Positions 33,876 through 43,173 of a stretch of 64,000 nucleotides of DNA are shown piece by piece. Origin of the DNA: G965229605 sp965229605. GTDB taxonomy: Bacteria; Pseudomonadota; Alphaproteobacteria; CBDDJK01. Below the pieces are notes generated by a model. It searched no databases, had not been told where the DNA came from, and was given only the letters and a program-made list of their open reading frames with translations. The first letter of the stretch is position 1. Each line of letters opens with the position of its first letter. The stretch is taken from contig OZ245892.1 in assembly GCA_965229605.1 (NCBI GenBank), positions 496,001 through 560,000 on the forward strand. The letters run 5' to 3'. The translations under genes were made by a program, and so were the position numbers.

Positions 33876-36800
33876 TCAGTTGCTTTCATCAATATACAGT
33901 TTGGCCCCATCTTTTTCATAGACGGTATAATTCGTGCCATTTGCTGAAGCACTGCCAGGATTTCCCCATTGTGACAAATCAATTTTGTCAATGCCACCTT
34001 GGCCAACTTTCAGGATCAAGGCATTTTCTGCTGTAATCAATTGGTCAGCCAATGCGGCATTGGTATCTTCGGTCATGGCCTTGACCATGGCACTGCTTAA
34101 ACTCAACTTCGAGGTTGAATCGTAGCCCGAGCTGCCACTGATATCCAGGGTTTCAATCCGGTTGACCTGATAATCCATAATACCGGTCGCTGAATATTCA
34201 TCATGGAATCCGATATGCTGATCGCCAGAGAGTTTTAAGGTGTCGTTGCCGCCCTCTCCACCATCATAATAGCCGATACTGGTGGCCGAGCCTGCAACTT
34301 CAAAGGTGTCATCCTGATCATTTGAACCAAAAAGAGAGACATTTGCTTCTTCTGTTCTCAACGCTGTCCCGTCATTGGAGAAAAAGGCCGCGTCAGCTTG
34401 ACCGTTGGTTGTATAGGTGCTGCCGCCAGAAATTTCCTCGGCGCTTACGGCGTTCAGCGTCAGACCTGAATATTGGTCATAGAGCGGGATAAGGGCCTGA
34501 TCGCTGCCGTTTTCGACGTCAGTCCCGACCAGATTATTGCCGTTGGCATCAAGGAAAAGAATTTCATCAAAAGTTGATGAGATTCCGCCTGCCCCGGAGG
34601 TATTGGCAATCAGCTGGGAAGAGGAGGCCCCTGTATCGTCTATGCCATCGTTGGCATAGATATTAAGCGTTCCGGCCAGACTGGCTGAAGAGGTATTGCC
34701 CAGATCCAAAACAGTTGTGGCATTGATCAGATCATTGCCGCTCAGGTTTAAAAGATCAACATTCAAGGTTGAACTCTCGGTCATGTTAAACGTGCCATTC
34801 ACGTCCAGTAAATAAGACGTGCCATTGTCAGTCGCTGACCCATTATTTGCATCGGACTTATCTGATTGCAGGGTCAGGCTGGCATTTTCTCCAATATTTA
34901 GATCGGTTACGCTATAGTCATAATTTCCATAACCTGTCACTTGAGCATCGGCTTCCAGGGTCAGATGGCTGTTGTCGCCGACTGTGATATCATCCACCGT
35001 CAACCCAGTCCCTGCATTATCCGAATTCTGGATGGTGGCGGTGATTCCGTCGCTTGCGGTGATGGAATTGATGCCGCTCAGGGTCCCGTCAAGCACCAGT
35101 GTATCTGCACTGCCTGTCATGCTTGGGGTAACCAGAGATTGTGTGTTATCCAGACCAAGCGAAAGGGAGGAACCGGTGGAATTTGCAGCCATCAGCTTGA
35201 TGCTTTCAAATCCAGTGGCAAAGGAGGCGTCGACTGCCGCGCCAGAGGCGATTCCGGTAATCACCAGTTCATCGGTGCCATTGCCGCCTGAAAGCGTATT
35301 ATTGCTACCTGCGGCCAGATTGACAAAGTCGTCATGCGAAATCTCGACCGTGTCATCGCCATCGCCAGCATCAAGGGCCAGATTCGCAAGACCAGCCGAC
35401 ACTTCGTCAAAAATGATGGTGTCATCGCCTTCACCCGCATTAACGGCACCGGACACATCGGTCAGATAAAGAGTGTCATCTCCGGCTCCGGCCTCAATAT
35501 TCACGGTTGCTGCTGCTGCCGAGATTGCTGTAATCGAATCACTTCCGCTGCCAGACGTGATATCAACCTTGCTGTAATTCCCGCTTTTATTGTTTAGAGT
35601 GACGGTATTGGTTCCGTCTTTGGCATCGATTGTGACATTGGTCGCGGTCCCGGTCTCGTCAGAAGTGACGATAATTACATCCTTATTATCACCGCCATCG
35701 ATCTCAACTGTCGTAATTGAACCGCCGGTGCTTTGAAATGCAATCGTATTTTCTCCATCGCCGCCATCAATCCTGACAGAGTTCAAGGTGCTGTTGTCGG
35801 CAGAAAATCCAATCTCGTCATCCCCGTTACCAGCCAATATTTGAATATCGGCAGACGCCTCGCTATCGGTGGTGACATCAACCTTATCATCGCCTTCTCC
35901 GGCATCAATTTTACCACGGATATTGTGAAGCGTCACCTCGTCATCACCGGCACCGGTTGAGATATCTGCCGTGGTGCCATCATTTAATGTGCCGGTCACG
36001 ATATCCTTGTCATCGCCGCCGGTGATAGTGATAGTTGAAAAATAATTAATCGAGCTTTCAATTTCGATGGTATTTTCTCCAGCCCCGGCATCGACGGTGG
36101 CTTTACTGCCGAAGGGTGTTTCGACTCCGGCTTCGCCAATGCGAATCAAATCATCTCCGTCCCCGGCATTGACAGTATCTGTCCCGCCGCCCGTCAAAAG
36201 AACCTCGTCATCCGCACCGGTCAGGATGATGTTTTCGTCTGCCGCTGAATCAACCACATAGACCCCGGTCGCTGATGTCGAAAAATCAGTAGAGGTTGAG
36301 CCATCCAGCGTTGTTTTAGGAAGAGTGACGGTTACTGTTTCGCTAACGTCGTTCGTGTTGCCAGCAGGGTCGGTTGTCTTGATTTCAATGCGATAATCCT
36401 CGCCAACAGTCAGTGCACTGGCAGTCTGGGAAAAATTGCCACTGCCATCAACCGTCACGTTATCCCATTTCTGAGACTCGTTTCCATCCTTATCATAAAT
36501 GATAATGCTGACGGTTGATCCGGGTTCAACGGTGCCCGAAATTGTCGGGGTGGTATTATCAAGGTCCCCGTCACCATCGCCAAGCTCGGTATAGGTGATA
36601 GAGGCTGACTGGTTGATGGTAATAACCTGATCAGTTGATGCGCCGCTATTTCCAACATCATCGGTTGCGGTGACACTGATCGTATAATCTTCAGCAATAT
36701 CTACGTTCAGAGGCTCAGACGCCCCATCCGGATTAACCGTATTAAGGTCAAGCTCCCAGTCGCCCTGATCGTCAACATCAACCGTGTAGGTTACATCCGT

Positions 36801-39800
36801 GTTACCGCTCAGCGTGACCGTGACTGTCTGATGGGCGCCAACACCGGTCGCCGTTCCTGAAATGGTCCCCAATGCTCCGGTGGCTGTCGCTGTCCCGCTG
36901 GTACTGTCCAGAGCAGTTGTATCCAGCGTCACTTCCGGCCCTTCAAAATCGGTGGTGATGCTAGTGGTTTCGGTGGAGTCGGTTGTATTTCCTGCCGCAT
37001 CGGTTGCGGTGGCGGTGACACTATAAGCCGTTCCACCCGCTGTATCGAGTGTTGCGTTTGCTGGCTCTGTGGAGGTCGGGCTTATACTGTTCAGATCAAG
37101 CGACCATGTGCCATTGCTGACGGAGACATTATCATAGGTGAATGTTGTCGTTCCATTGGTTAAGGTGACGGTGACTTCATTGGTGTCGGCCGTGCCAGTA
37201 ATTGTGGTATCGTCAGTTGTTGTGGTATCGGAATTTGCAAGGGTGATACTGCCTTGCTGGTCAATCCCAACGGTCGGGGCGGTGAAGTCGGTGTTTACCC
37301 CTGTGATTGTGGCGGTGTCGGTTGTATTTCCTGCCGCATCGGTTGCGGTGGCGGTGATTGTATAGTCGGTTGCGCCCGTCAGATCCAAAGTCGTGTCTGA
37401 GGTAAGATCAACGCTCCATGTGCCATCCTGTTCCGGGGTGATATTGGTATAGGTGATTTCTTGTTGGGTCTGCTGTGCGTCCGTATAGGTCAGTGTGACC
37501 GTTATGCTGGCGGCTCCATCTGATGTGCCATTGAGGGTCGTGTCATTGGTATTCAGCACGGCGTCATCAGCCAGCGTTGTGCTATCAGCCAGTGCACTGA
37601 ATCCAACAGTTGGTGGTGTAAAGTCGGTGTTTACCCCGCTGATGGTGGTGTCTGCTGTATTTCCTGCCGCATCGGTTGCGGTGGCGGTGATTGTATAGTC
37701 GGTTTCGCCCGTCAGATCCAAAGTCGTGTCTGAGGTAAGATCAACGCTCCATGTCCCATCCTGATTCAGGGTGACATCCCCATTGGTGGAGGTATAGATG
37801 ATTTCTTGTTGGGTCTGCTGTGCGTCCGTATAGCTCAGTGTGACCGTTATGCTGTTGGCTCCATCTGATGTGCCATTCAGGGTCATATCATTCGTATTCA
37901 GCACGGCATTATCAGCCAGTGCTGTTGTGCCATCAGCCAGTGCGCTGAATCCAACAGTCGGGTCCACAAAGTCCGTTGTGATACCCGTGCGTGTTACGCT
38001 GTCTTCATTCCCGGCCGCATCTTTAGCGGTGACCGTGACATTATAAGGCGTTCCACCCGTTTTATCGATATCGGTTACTGTACTACCTGCTGGCTCTATG
38101 GAATCCGGGCTTACATTTGAATCATTGAGATCAAGCGACCATGTGTTAGTATTATGATCGATGGGGACATCATTATAGGTAAATGTCGTCGTTCCATCGG
38201 TTAAGGTGACGGTGACTGTATCTGCGCCGCTCACATCGCCGCCTAGCGGGTCATGGGCTGCAATCGCATAGCCATCTGCATAGACAATATCCACGGTCGG
38301 GGCCTCAAAATCGGTGGTGACGGCGGTTGCGTTTGCGGCTGCTGCCGTAGAGTCTGATGGATTCCCTGCCGCATCTTCGGTGGTGGCAGTGATATCATAG
38401 GTGGCGGTTCCGTCTGTAACCAGCGTCCCCGAATCAGGGGAGTCCGTTGCCAGATCAACCGACCAGGTATAGCCATTGGTTGCATCACCTGTTGGCGTAA
38501 CCTCATAGACAACCACACCGCCATTGCCATCATCCAGAGTCACGGTAACGGTGTCAGGGTCAGTGGAGGTCCCCGCAATGATGGTGTTGTCTGCATTGCC
38601 GGGAAGCGTATCCAGCGTCACTTCCGGCACCACAAAATCGGTGGTGACGCCGGTTGTGTTGGCAGCTGTCGCGTTAGGGTCTGACGGATTTCCTGCGGCA
38701 TCTTCGGTGGTGGCAGCGATACTATAGGTGGTGTTTCCGGTTGTATCCAGCGTCCCTGATGGCGTTGCCGTTTCCAGATCAAGTGTCCAGCTATAAAGGC
38801 CGTTTTCATCAGGACCTGTGAGCGTCGTAACCTCATATTCAACCACATTGTTATTGTTATTGATATCGGTCAAGGTCACGGTAACGGGATCAGGGTCAGT
38901 GGAGGTGCCGCTAAGGGTGCTGGTGGATGATGCAAGGTCATTGCTGGTGAGTGCATCCAGCGTCACCACCGGCACATCAAAATCAGTGGTGACCCCGTTT
39001 GCGGTTGCTGTGTTTGATGAATCATTGTCATCGTCAATTGCGGTGACCGTGATATTATAGGTGGCGGTGCCATCAGTAACCAGCGTCCCCGTTGATTCAT
39101 TGGTCTTTTGTGCTGTTTCCAGATCAAGTTCCCAATTATTAGCATCAACGATGGTTGCGTCATAGATAACGGTCTCCCCAGTGACCGTGTCAGTAAAAAT
39201 CACCGTGACTTTTTCATTGCCGGTTCCGGCTCCGCCTGTACCCACCGCGAAATTTTCAAGCGTTCCGCCAATTTCGGTGCCGCTTGCTAAAATAGAATCG
39301 CCTACCCCCTCAATCGTCACAATCGGGTCCAGAAAGTGTGCGGTCACTCCAGTGGTGGTGTCTGTTGTCTGATTCCCGGCTGCATCGGTTGCGGTAACCG
39401 TGATATCATAGGTGGCTGTGCCGCCGACATCCAGATCGGGGACGGTTTTTAAATCAAGCTCCCATGTGCCATCATCATTAACAGTCACTTTTTCTGTATG
39501 AGAGAAGCTTGAACCCTGAGTGGTCTCCGTAATTGTGACTTCGATTGTCTCCGCATCGGTTGAGGTGCCAGAGATTTTATGGTTGTCATCGTTGAATGCA
39601 GTACCATCCGTTTGAGCAGTCTCTACTTCCGGGTCCACAAGATCAATGGTGACGTCGGTGATTTCCTCAGTGGTTGAATTGCCTGCATCGTCGGTTGCCG
39701 TGACCTCGATATCATAGGTAGTTCCACCGCTGTCATCCAATCCGGCGGTTGTCAGATCAAGCGACCACGCGCCGTTATTTGATGAGGCATCTACAGATAC

Positions 39801-42728
39801 TGCATCATTTTCATAAACGACAGTGTCTCCGTCCATAATTTTCACAGTGACCGTATCGACTTCGGTTGCCGTGCCCATGATTGTGCTCTCTGCACTCCCC
39901 AAGAGATTATCATCCCCTTGCAACTCAACCGTCACATCCGGGGCGGTGAAATCGGTGGTCACGCCTTCGATTTTTGCCGTCCCCTCATTCCCGACCGTAT
40001 CTTTGACGGTGACCTCAATATCATAGGCGGGTCCGTCAGTCAGGGTGCTTAGATAAAACTCCCATTTGCCATCTACGACCTCTACTGTTTCTTTATACTC
40101 CCAGCCTTGATTATTCGGGTCGGTAACGGTCACAGTGACTTCATTGATATCGGTGTCAACCGTGCCAGTGATTGTGGTCTCTTCACCGCCGAAAGTATCA
40201 TTTCCTGCCTGGTCAATCTTGACCATGGGGGCGGTAAAGTCGGTGGTGACGTCGTTTGCGATTGCAATGTTAGATGCATTTTCTGCCGCATCTTCGGTTT
40301 TGACAAAAATATCATAGGTGACTGTCCCGTCGTCAACCAGCGTCCCTGATGTCGGCGTTGCCGTTTCCAGATCAAGCGTCCAGGTATAGCCATTGGTTGC
40401 ATCACCTGTTGGCGTAACTGTATAGATAACTGACGTGTTGTTATCACCCGTCAAGGTCACGGTCACGGGATCAGGGTCAGTGGAGGTGCCTTCAATGATG
40501 GTGTTCTGTCCATTGCTGGGAAGCGTATCCAGTGTGACGCTCGGGGCCTCAAAATCAGCGCTAAAACTGTTTGTTGCACTTTTAGAGGATGTATTCCCGC
40601 CCCCATCTGTCGCGGACACGCTGACGGAATAGGTCGCGATTCCATCCGCCAAAAAGTGATGTGAACCTGAATCTGACTCTGCGCTCTGCAGGTCCAGTTC
40701 CCATGTTCCGTCAGTGTCAACATCGACCTTGTAAACAATCTCATTGTTGTTGATTGTATCCTCTAAGGTCACCGTGACTTGATCGGTATCTGCTGTGCCG
40801 CTGATGGTGCTGTTTTCAATGTTCAGCATCGCATTTGGTTCATTAATATCAAGCACCGGGTCAAGATGGTCAATCTTGATCGCAACCGGGTCGGATTCAG
40901 CACTATTGCCGATGCCATCGGCGGCAGTGACCGTGACTTGATAATCACCGGTTGCAGTATCCAACTCGCCGCTGGTAGGGGTTACCGTTCCCAGATCAAG
41001 CGACCAGGTTCCACCAGTTACCTCGACATCTTGATAGACAACTTCACCGCCAGCAGAATCAGTCAGGGTGACCGTCACTGTATCGGTATCCGTCGAGGTG
41101 CCGGACAATACAAAATCATCCCCAATATAGCCATTTGTCAGCTTGGAGTCGTCCAGCGTTGGCTCTGCCAGAGGCGTAAATTTAAGCGCCAGATCAATAC
41201 TGGCGGGTTCACTGACATTGCCAGCCGCATCGGTGGCGGTGACCGTATAGCTATAGGTCTCGCCATCGGCTGCAAATCCCTCATCTTCGCCCAGATCAAC
41301 ACTCCAGCTGCCATCAGCGGCGGCGGTGGTTGTCACGGTGTCGGTGGTGCCGGTGTCGCCATCCAATTCTCCAACCACTGTAACCGTGCTTCCAGGCTCG
41401 GCCGTCCCCGATAAAATAGCCGCATCACGACCAAGCGTGTTTTCATCACTGGTGGTGATAACAGGCGCAGCCGGGGCTTCGGTATCGCCCGGGTCTTCCT
41501 CAATAACCGTGGTCCCTATATCATCATCCGCGCTATCATCCCCGCTATCAGAATCTGTCAGACCCGTTTCAAGGACCTCAACCGTGGTTTGGGCCTCAAG
41601 AACAACCGGTTCCGGCTCAGGCTCCGCAACCGGCTCAAGCTCCACAATAACCGCTGGCTCTTCATCAGAGTCACCACTCGCTTGCGACCCGGACTCATTC
41701 GCTTGACTCACAACAGAACTCACAATCTCTTGAAGATCAAGAACAATCGCAGCCCCGTTCTCTGTGGCCGAGGCCAAAACCGCGCTCTCAATCACACTCA
41801 CATCCGCATCGCTCAAAGTCGCAAACTGACCCGCATTGCGCTCAACAACCTCCTGCGCACTCGACTGACGAGTCGCAACCGAAATCGCTCCCGTCTCGGA
41901 AACCGTCCCCCCCAACGTCGCAAATGCATCACTCATCACTATCGGCGCATCAGCCCCTTGTGGCTGAACCGCTATCGCCCCATCAATCACCGAAAACTCA
42001 AAGGCCTCCCCGGGATTAACACTCCCCGTAACAATCGTCCCGCGAATGCCTATCGTCGCAACAGGCGTAACAACCTGCATGTCAGAGGGATCCGTCTTCG
42101 CAATCTGACCCGAAATAAACAAAAAACCTCCCTTCAACATCGAAAATAATGACTCACCCTCCGACGTCGCCGGGTCAAAAACCATCTTGTCCAACGCAAG
42201 ACGCGCATCCTCCGAAATCGAAAAAACAGTCTCGTCAACAAAGCGAAGCTTGACCGAACCTCCCGTCTCAGTCTCAACAATGTCGCCCTGGAAAACCGGC
42301 TCCCCAGCCTCCAAAGCAATCCGCTCCCCATCGCGAACAATAAAGGCATCCCCGATAACCGTCTCCGCATTCCCTATCGCAGCGCCTTGACCATCAACCG
42401 CCGTCGCACTGCCTTCGCCCTCAAAGCGAATCTCTTGAATGAAAGAACTCACCAGCTCCGGCGTAAGGGCCATATCACCCTCCCCAACACTCAAGGTCGG
42501 GCGAGGATCCACCACAAAATAACCCTCAACCACCATCTCGCGACCGTCAGGCAACGTCAAAATCAAATCATCATTATGACGCACCAAGGCTGCATCCGTC
42601 ACAAAATCCGCAGACGGCAAAAGCACAACATCTCCCGAAGCCAAGGTGGCAAGACTCGATGAATCTTGATTCAATATGTCTTGATTCAATGTATCCATGT
42701 TCAGACGGCTATCCATTTTCATCACCAT
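33876..42728 (-). CDS. Giant type I-secreted adhesin with FecR-like domain, 16 Ig-like repeats and RTX-like region
   Basis: 2950 residues. No Sec signal; export is expected through the adjacent ABC/HlyD system using a C-terminal signal. Residues about 1-120 are unique; about 125-255 form a FecR-like domain (VFQGDIVETETGGSVKLRF, TPVATIGIRGTIVTG); about 300-410 are acidic and Pro/Glu-rich. Residues about 413-2136 hold 16 tandem Ig-like repeats of about 100-115 residues with a core T-ISGT-D-VTVTLTD and a closing ATDAAGN-T-D-F. Residues about 2150-2480 are rich in GDGDD and GADDE-type turns, as in calcium-binding RTX segments. The last roughly 120 residues (LFGSNDQDDTF to LYIDESN) resemble C-terminal secretion domains of this class. 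Likely a surface or biofilm adhesin. Starts at 42728, 42722 and 42716 are possible; 42722 overlaps a short upstream ORF stop. Confidence 0.9.
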   Translation of the reverse strand: MVMKMDSRLNMDTLNQDILNQDSSSLATLASGDVVLLPSADFVTDAALVRHNDDLILTLPDGREMVVEGYFVVDPRPTLSVGEGDMALTPELVSSFIQEIRFEGEGSATAVDGQGAAIGNAETVIGDAFIVRDGERIALEAGEPVFQGDIVETETGGSVKLRFVDETVFSISEDARLALDKMVFDPATSEGESLFSMLKGGFLFISGQIAKTDPSDMQVVTPVATIGIRGTIVTGSVNPGEAFEFSVIDGAIAVQPQGADAPIVMSDAFATLGGTVSETGAISVATRQSSAQEVVERNAGQFATLSDADVSVIESAVLASATENGAAIVLDLQEIVSSVVSQANESGSQASGDSDEEPAVIVELEPVAEPEPEPVVLEAQTTVEVLETGLTDSDSGDDSADDDIGTTVIEEDPGDTEAPAAPVITTSDENTLGRDAAILSGTAEPGSTVTVVGELDGDTGTTDTVTTTAAADGSWSVDLGEDEGFAADGETYSYTVTATDAAGNVSEPASIDLALKFTPLAEPTLDDSKLTNGYIGDDFVLSGTSTDTDTVTVTLTDSAGGEVVYQDVEVTGGTWSLDLGTVTPTSGELDTATGDYQVTVTAADGIGNSAESDPVAIKIDHLDPVLDINEPNAMLNIENSTISGTADTDQVTVTLEDTINNNEIVYKVDVDTDGTWELDLQSAESDSGSHHFLADGIATYSVSVSATDGGGNTSSKSATNSFSADFEAPSVTLDTLPSNGQNTIIEGTSTDPDPVTVTLTGDNNTSVIYTVTPTGDATNGYTWTLDLETATPTSGTLVDDGTVTYDIFVKTEDAAENASNIAIANDVTTDFTAPMVKIDQAGNDTFGGEETTITGTVDTDINEVTVTVTDPNNQGWEYKETVEVVDGKWEFYLSTLTDGPAYDIEVTVKDTVGNEGTAKIEGVTTDFTAPDVTVELQGDDNLLGSAESTIMGTATEVDTVTVKIMDGDTVVYENDAVSVDASSNNGAWSLDLTTAGLDDSGGTTYDIEVTATDDAGNSTTEEITDVTIDLVDPEVETAQTDGTAFNDDNHKISGTSTDAETIEVTITETTQGSSFSHTEKVTVNDDGTWELDLKTVPDLDVGGTATYDITVTATDAAGNQTTDTTTGVTAHFLDPIVTIEGVGDSILASGTEIGGTLENFAVGTGGAGTGNEKVTVIFTDTVTGETVIYDATIVDANNWELDLETAQKTNESTGTLVTDGTATYNITVTAIDDDNDSSNTATANGVTTDFDVPVVTLDALTSNDLASSTSTLSGTSTDPDPVTVTLTDINNNNNVVEYEVTTLTGPDENGLYSWTLDLETATPSGTLDTTGNTTYSIAATTEDAAGNPSDPNATAANTTGVTTDFVVPEVTLDTLPGNADNTIIAGTSTDPDTVTVTLDDGNGGVVVYEVTPTGDATNGYTWSVDLATDSPDSGTLVTDGTATYDITATTEDAAGNPSDSTAAAANATAVTTDFEAPTVDIVYADGYAIAAHDPLGGDVSGADTVTVTLTDGTTTFTYNDVPIDHNTNTWSLDLNDSNVSPDSIEPAGSTVTDIDKTGGTPYNVTVTAKDAAGNEDSVTRTGITTDFVDPTVGFSALADGTTALADNAVLNTNDMTLNGTSDGANSITVTLSYTDAQQTQQEIIYTSTNGDVTLNQDGTWSVDLTSDTTLDLTGETDYTITATATDAAGNTADTTISGVNTDFTPPTVGFSALADSTTLADDAVLNTNDTTLNGTSDGAASITVTLTYTDAQQTQQEITYTNITPEQDGTWSVDLTSDTTLDLTGATDYTITATATDAAGNTTDTATITGVNTDFTAPTVGIDQQGSITLANSDTTTTDDTTITGTADTNEVTVTLTNGTTTFTYDNVSVSNGTWSLDLNSISPTSTEPANATLDTAGGTAYSVTATATDAAGNTTDSTETTSITTDFEGPEVTLDTTALDSTSGTATATGALGTISGTATGVGAHQTVTVTLSGNTDVTYTVDVDDQGDWELDLNTVNPDGASEPLNVDIAEDYTISVTATDDVGNSGASTDQVITINQSASITYTELGDGDGDLDNTTPTISGTVEPGSTVSIIIYDKDGNESQKWDNVTVDGSGNFSQTASALTVGEDYRIEIKTTDPAGNTNDVSETVTVTLPKTTLDGSTSTDFSTSATGVYVVDSAADENIILTGADDEVLLTGGGTDTVNAGDGDDLIRIGEAGVETPFGSKATVDAGAGENTIEIESSINYFSTITITGGDDKDIVTGTLNDGTTADISTGAGDDEVTLHNIRGKIDAGEGDDKVDVTTDSEASADIQILAGNGDDEIGFSADNSTLNSVRIDGGDGENTIAFQSTGGSITTVEIDGGDNKDVIIVTSDETGTATNVTIDAKDGTNTVTLNNKSGNYSKVDITSGSGSDSITAISAAAATVNIEAGAGDDTLYLTDVSGAVNAGEGDDTIIFDEVSAGLANLALDAGDGDDTVEISHDDFVNLAAGSNNTLSGGNGTDELVITGIASGAAVDASFATGFESIKLMAANSTGSSLSLGLDNTQSLVTPSMTGSADTLVLDGTLSGINSITASDGITATIQNSDNAGTGLTVDDITVGDNSHLTLEADAQVTGYGNYDYSVTDLNIGENASLTLQSDKSDANNGSATDNGTSYLLDVNGTFNMTESSTLNVDLLNLSGNDLINATTVLDLGNTSSASLAGTLNIYANDGIDDTGASSSQLIANTSGAGGISSTFDEILFLDANGNNLVGTDVENGSDQALIPLYDQYSGLTLNAVSAEEISGGSTYTTNGQADAAFFSNDGTALRTEEANVSLFGSNDQDDTFEVAGSATSIGYYDGGEGGNDTLKLSGDQHIGFHDEYSATGIMDYQVNRIETLDISGSSGYDSTSKLSLSSAMVKAMTEDTNAALADQLITAENALILKVGQGGIDKIDLSQWGNPGSASANGTNYTVYEKDGAKLYIDESN
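35280..36270 (-). repeat. Asp/Gly-rich RTX-like segment of the adhesin
   Basis: Encodes roughly residues 2150-2480 with recurring GADDE, NAGDGDDLI, DAGAGENTI, GAGDDEVTL, AGEGDDKVDV and GGNGTDEL motifs. These are variants of the GGxGxDxUx nonapeptide that forms a calcium-bound beta-roll after secretion. The repeats are degenerate, interleaved with strand sequence. Confidence 0.75.
36322..41490 (-). repeat. Sixteen tandem Ig-like repeats of the adhesin
   Basis: Each unit of about 300-350 bp encodes one bacterial Ig-like domain, opening with F-x-x-P-x-V, then S/T-I-x-G-T-x-x-D-x-V-T-V-T-L, W-x-L-D-L, and closing Y-x-I-T-V-T-A-T-D-A-A-G-N. I count 16 units by eye. They diverge in sequence except for one nearly identical neighbouring pair. 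Confidence 0.85.
37275..37970 (-). repeat. Recent tandem duplication of one Ig-like unit (units 12 and 13)
   Basis: Two adjacent units of about 345 bp are nearly identical in both protein (VGFSALAD, TLNGTSDGA, YTDAQQTQQEI, TWSVDLTSDTTLDLTG) and DNA, including silent positions, whereas other units are well diverged. This is the mark of a recent duplication or gene conversion. Confidence 0.8.
41964..42356 (-). other. FecR-like domain within the adhesin
   Basis: Encodes about residues 125-255: GDAFIVRDGERIAL, VFQGDIVETETGGSVKLRF, ISEDARLALD, MLKGGFLFISGQIA and TPVATIGIRGTIVTG. This order is that of the FecR domain, which in anti-sigma sensors is periplasmic but also appears near the N-terminus of large type I-secreted proteins. 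It may form a beta-solenoid cap or membrane-proximal module. Confidence 0.7.
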
Positions 42729-42766
42729 TCATTTTCTTTGGGTCGCGTGTCACAGGGCTGAATCAC
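42722..42766 (-). CDS. Possible 14-codon leader peptide upstream of the adhesin
   Basis: A GTG (42764-42766) preceded by AGGAGG (42776-42781) at 9 bases opens a 14-codon frame reading VIQPCDTRPKENEW. Its TGA (42722-42724) overlaps an in-frame ATG of the adhesin as TGATG. AGGAGG is the strongest ribosome site in the region and is too far (about 48 bases) to serve the adhesin starts directly. The layout suits translational coupling. There is no homology evidence for such a short frame. Confidence 0.4.
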   Translation of the reverse strand: MIQPCDTRPKENEW

Positions 42767-43173
42767 CGATCCTTACCTCCTGCGACTGATATATCTTACG
42801 ATCAAGAATCATGTCCAAGCTCTCTCTTATATAAGATATATGATTATCTTATAGCCTGTTAAGAAGACTCTACATATGACTAGCGTCACAGGTTGAGGCC
42901 CCTTTTTCCAAGACTTCATTTCGTCATTACATGAAGCTTTATAGCAAATACTTCGCATTTGCGCGAGAAATAATTTAATTTTTATTTGAATTGATAGGGA
43001 ATGGTAGGTTTTTACTTATGAATATTAAATTTTCGCGTGCTTAAGCAATAATTCAACTAAATACTTTGCTTTCGATAAATCAGGACAGGCAAAGGGCCGT
43101 GCTTGTTTTTACAGGGCAAGCTATGATAAGCACGCGAAAAATTGAAATCATCAAGATATTTGCGCTGACCCTA
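42767..43173. other. A+T-rich divergent intergenic region, adhesin / gltX
   Basis: About 400 bases, markedly A+T-rich between 42,890 and 43,080. It holds the adhesin ribosome site and operator candidates at its left end, and must contain the gltX promoter at its right end. No coding region or RNA gene was recognised. An in-frame extension of gltX back to 43066 is open but matches nothing in the family. Confidence 0.5.
42825..42852 (-). promoter_or_regulatory. Clustered TCTTAT/ATAAGA half-sites upstream of the adhesin
   Basis: TCTTATATAAGA (42825-42836) is a perfect 12-bp palindrome. Its right half is also the left arm of a second inverted repeat, ATAAGATA (42831-42838) and TATCTTAT (42845-42852), with a 6-base centre. 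Three half-sites in 28 bp in an A+T-rich promoter region suggest binding by a dimeric regulator that controls adhesin expression. Confidence 0.5.

Noticed and set aside
40779..41414. 211-codon frame antisense to the adhesin
   Set aside because: A shadow of the Ig-like repeats; no ribosome site or domain.
36322..41490. CRISPR or satellite array
   Set aside because: The repeats are about 300-350 bp, coding in one continuous frame, and diverged; they are protein domain repeats.
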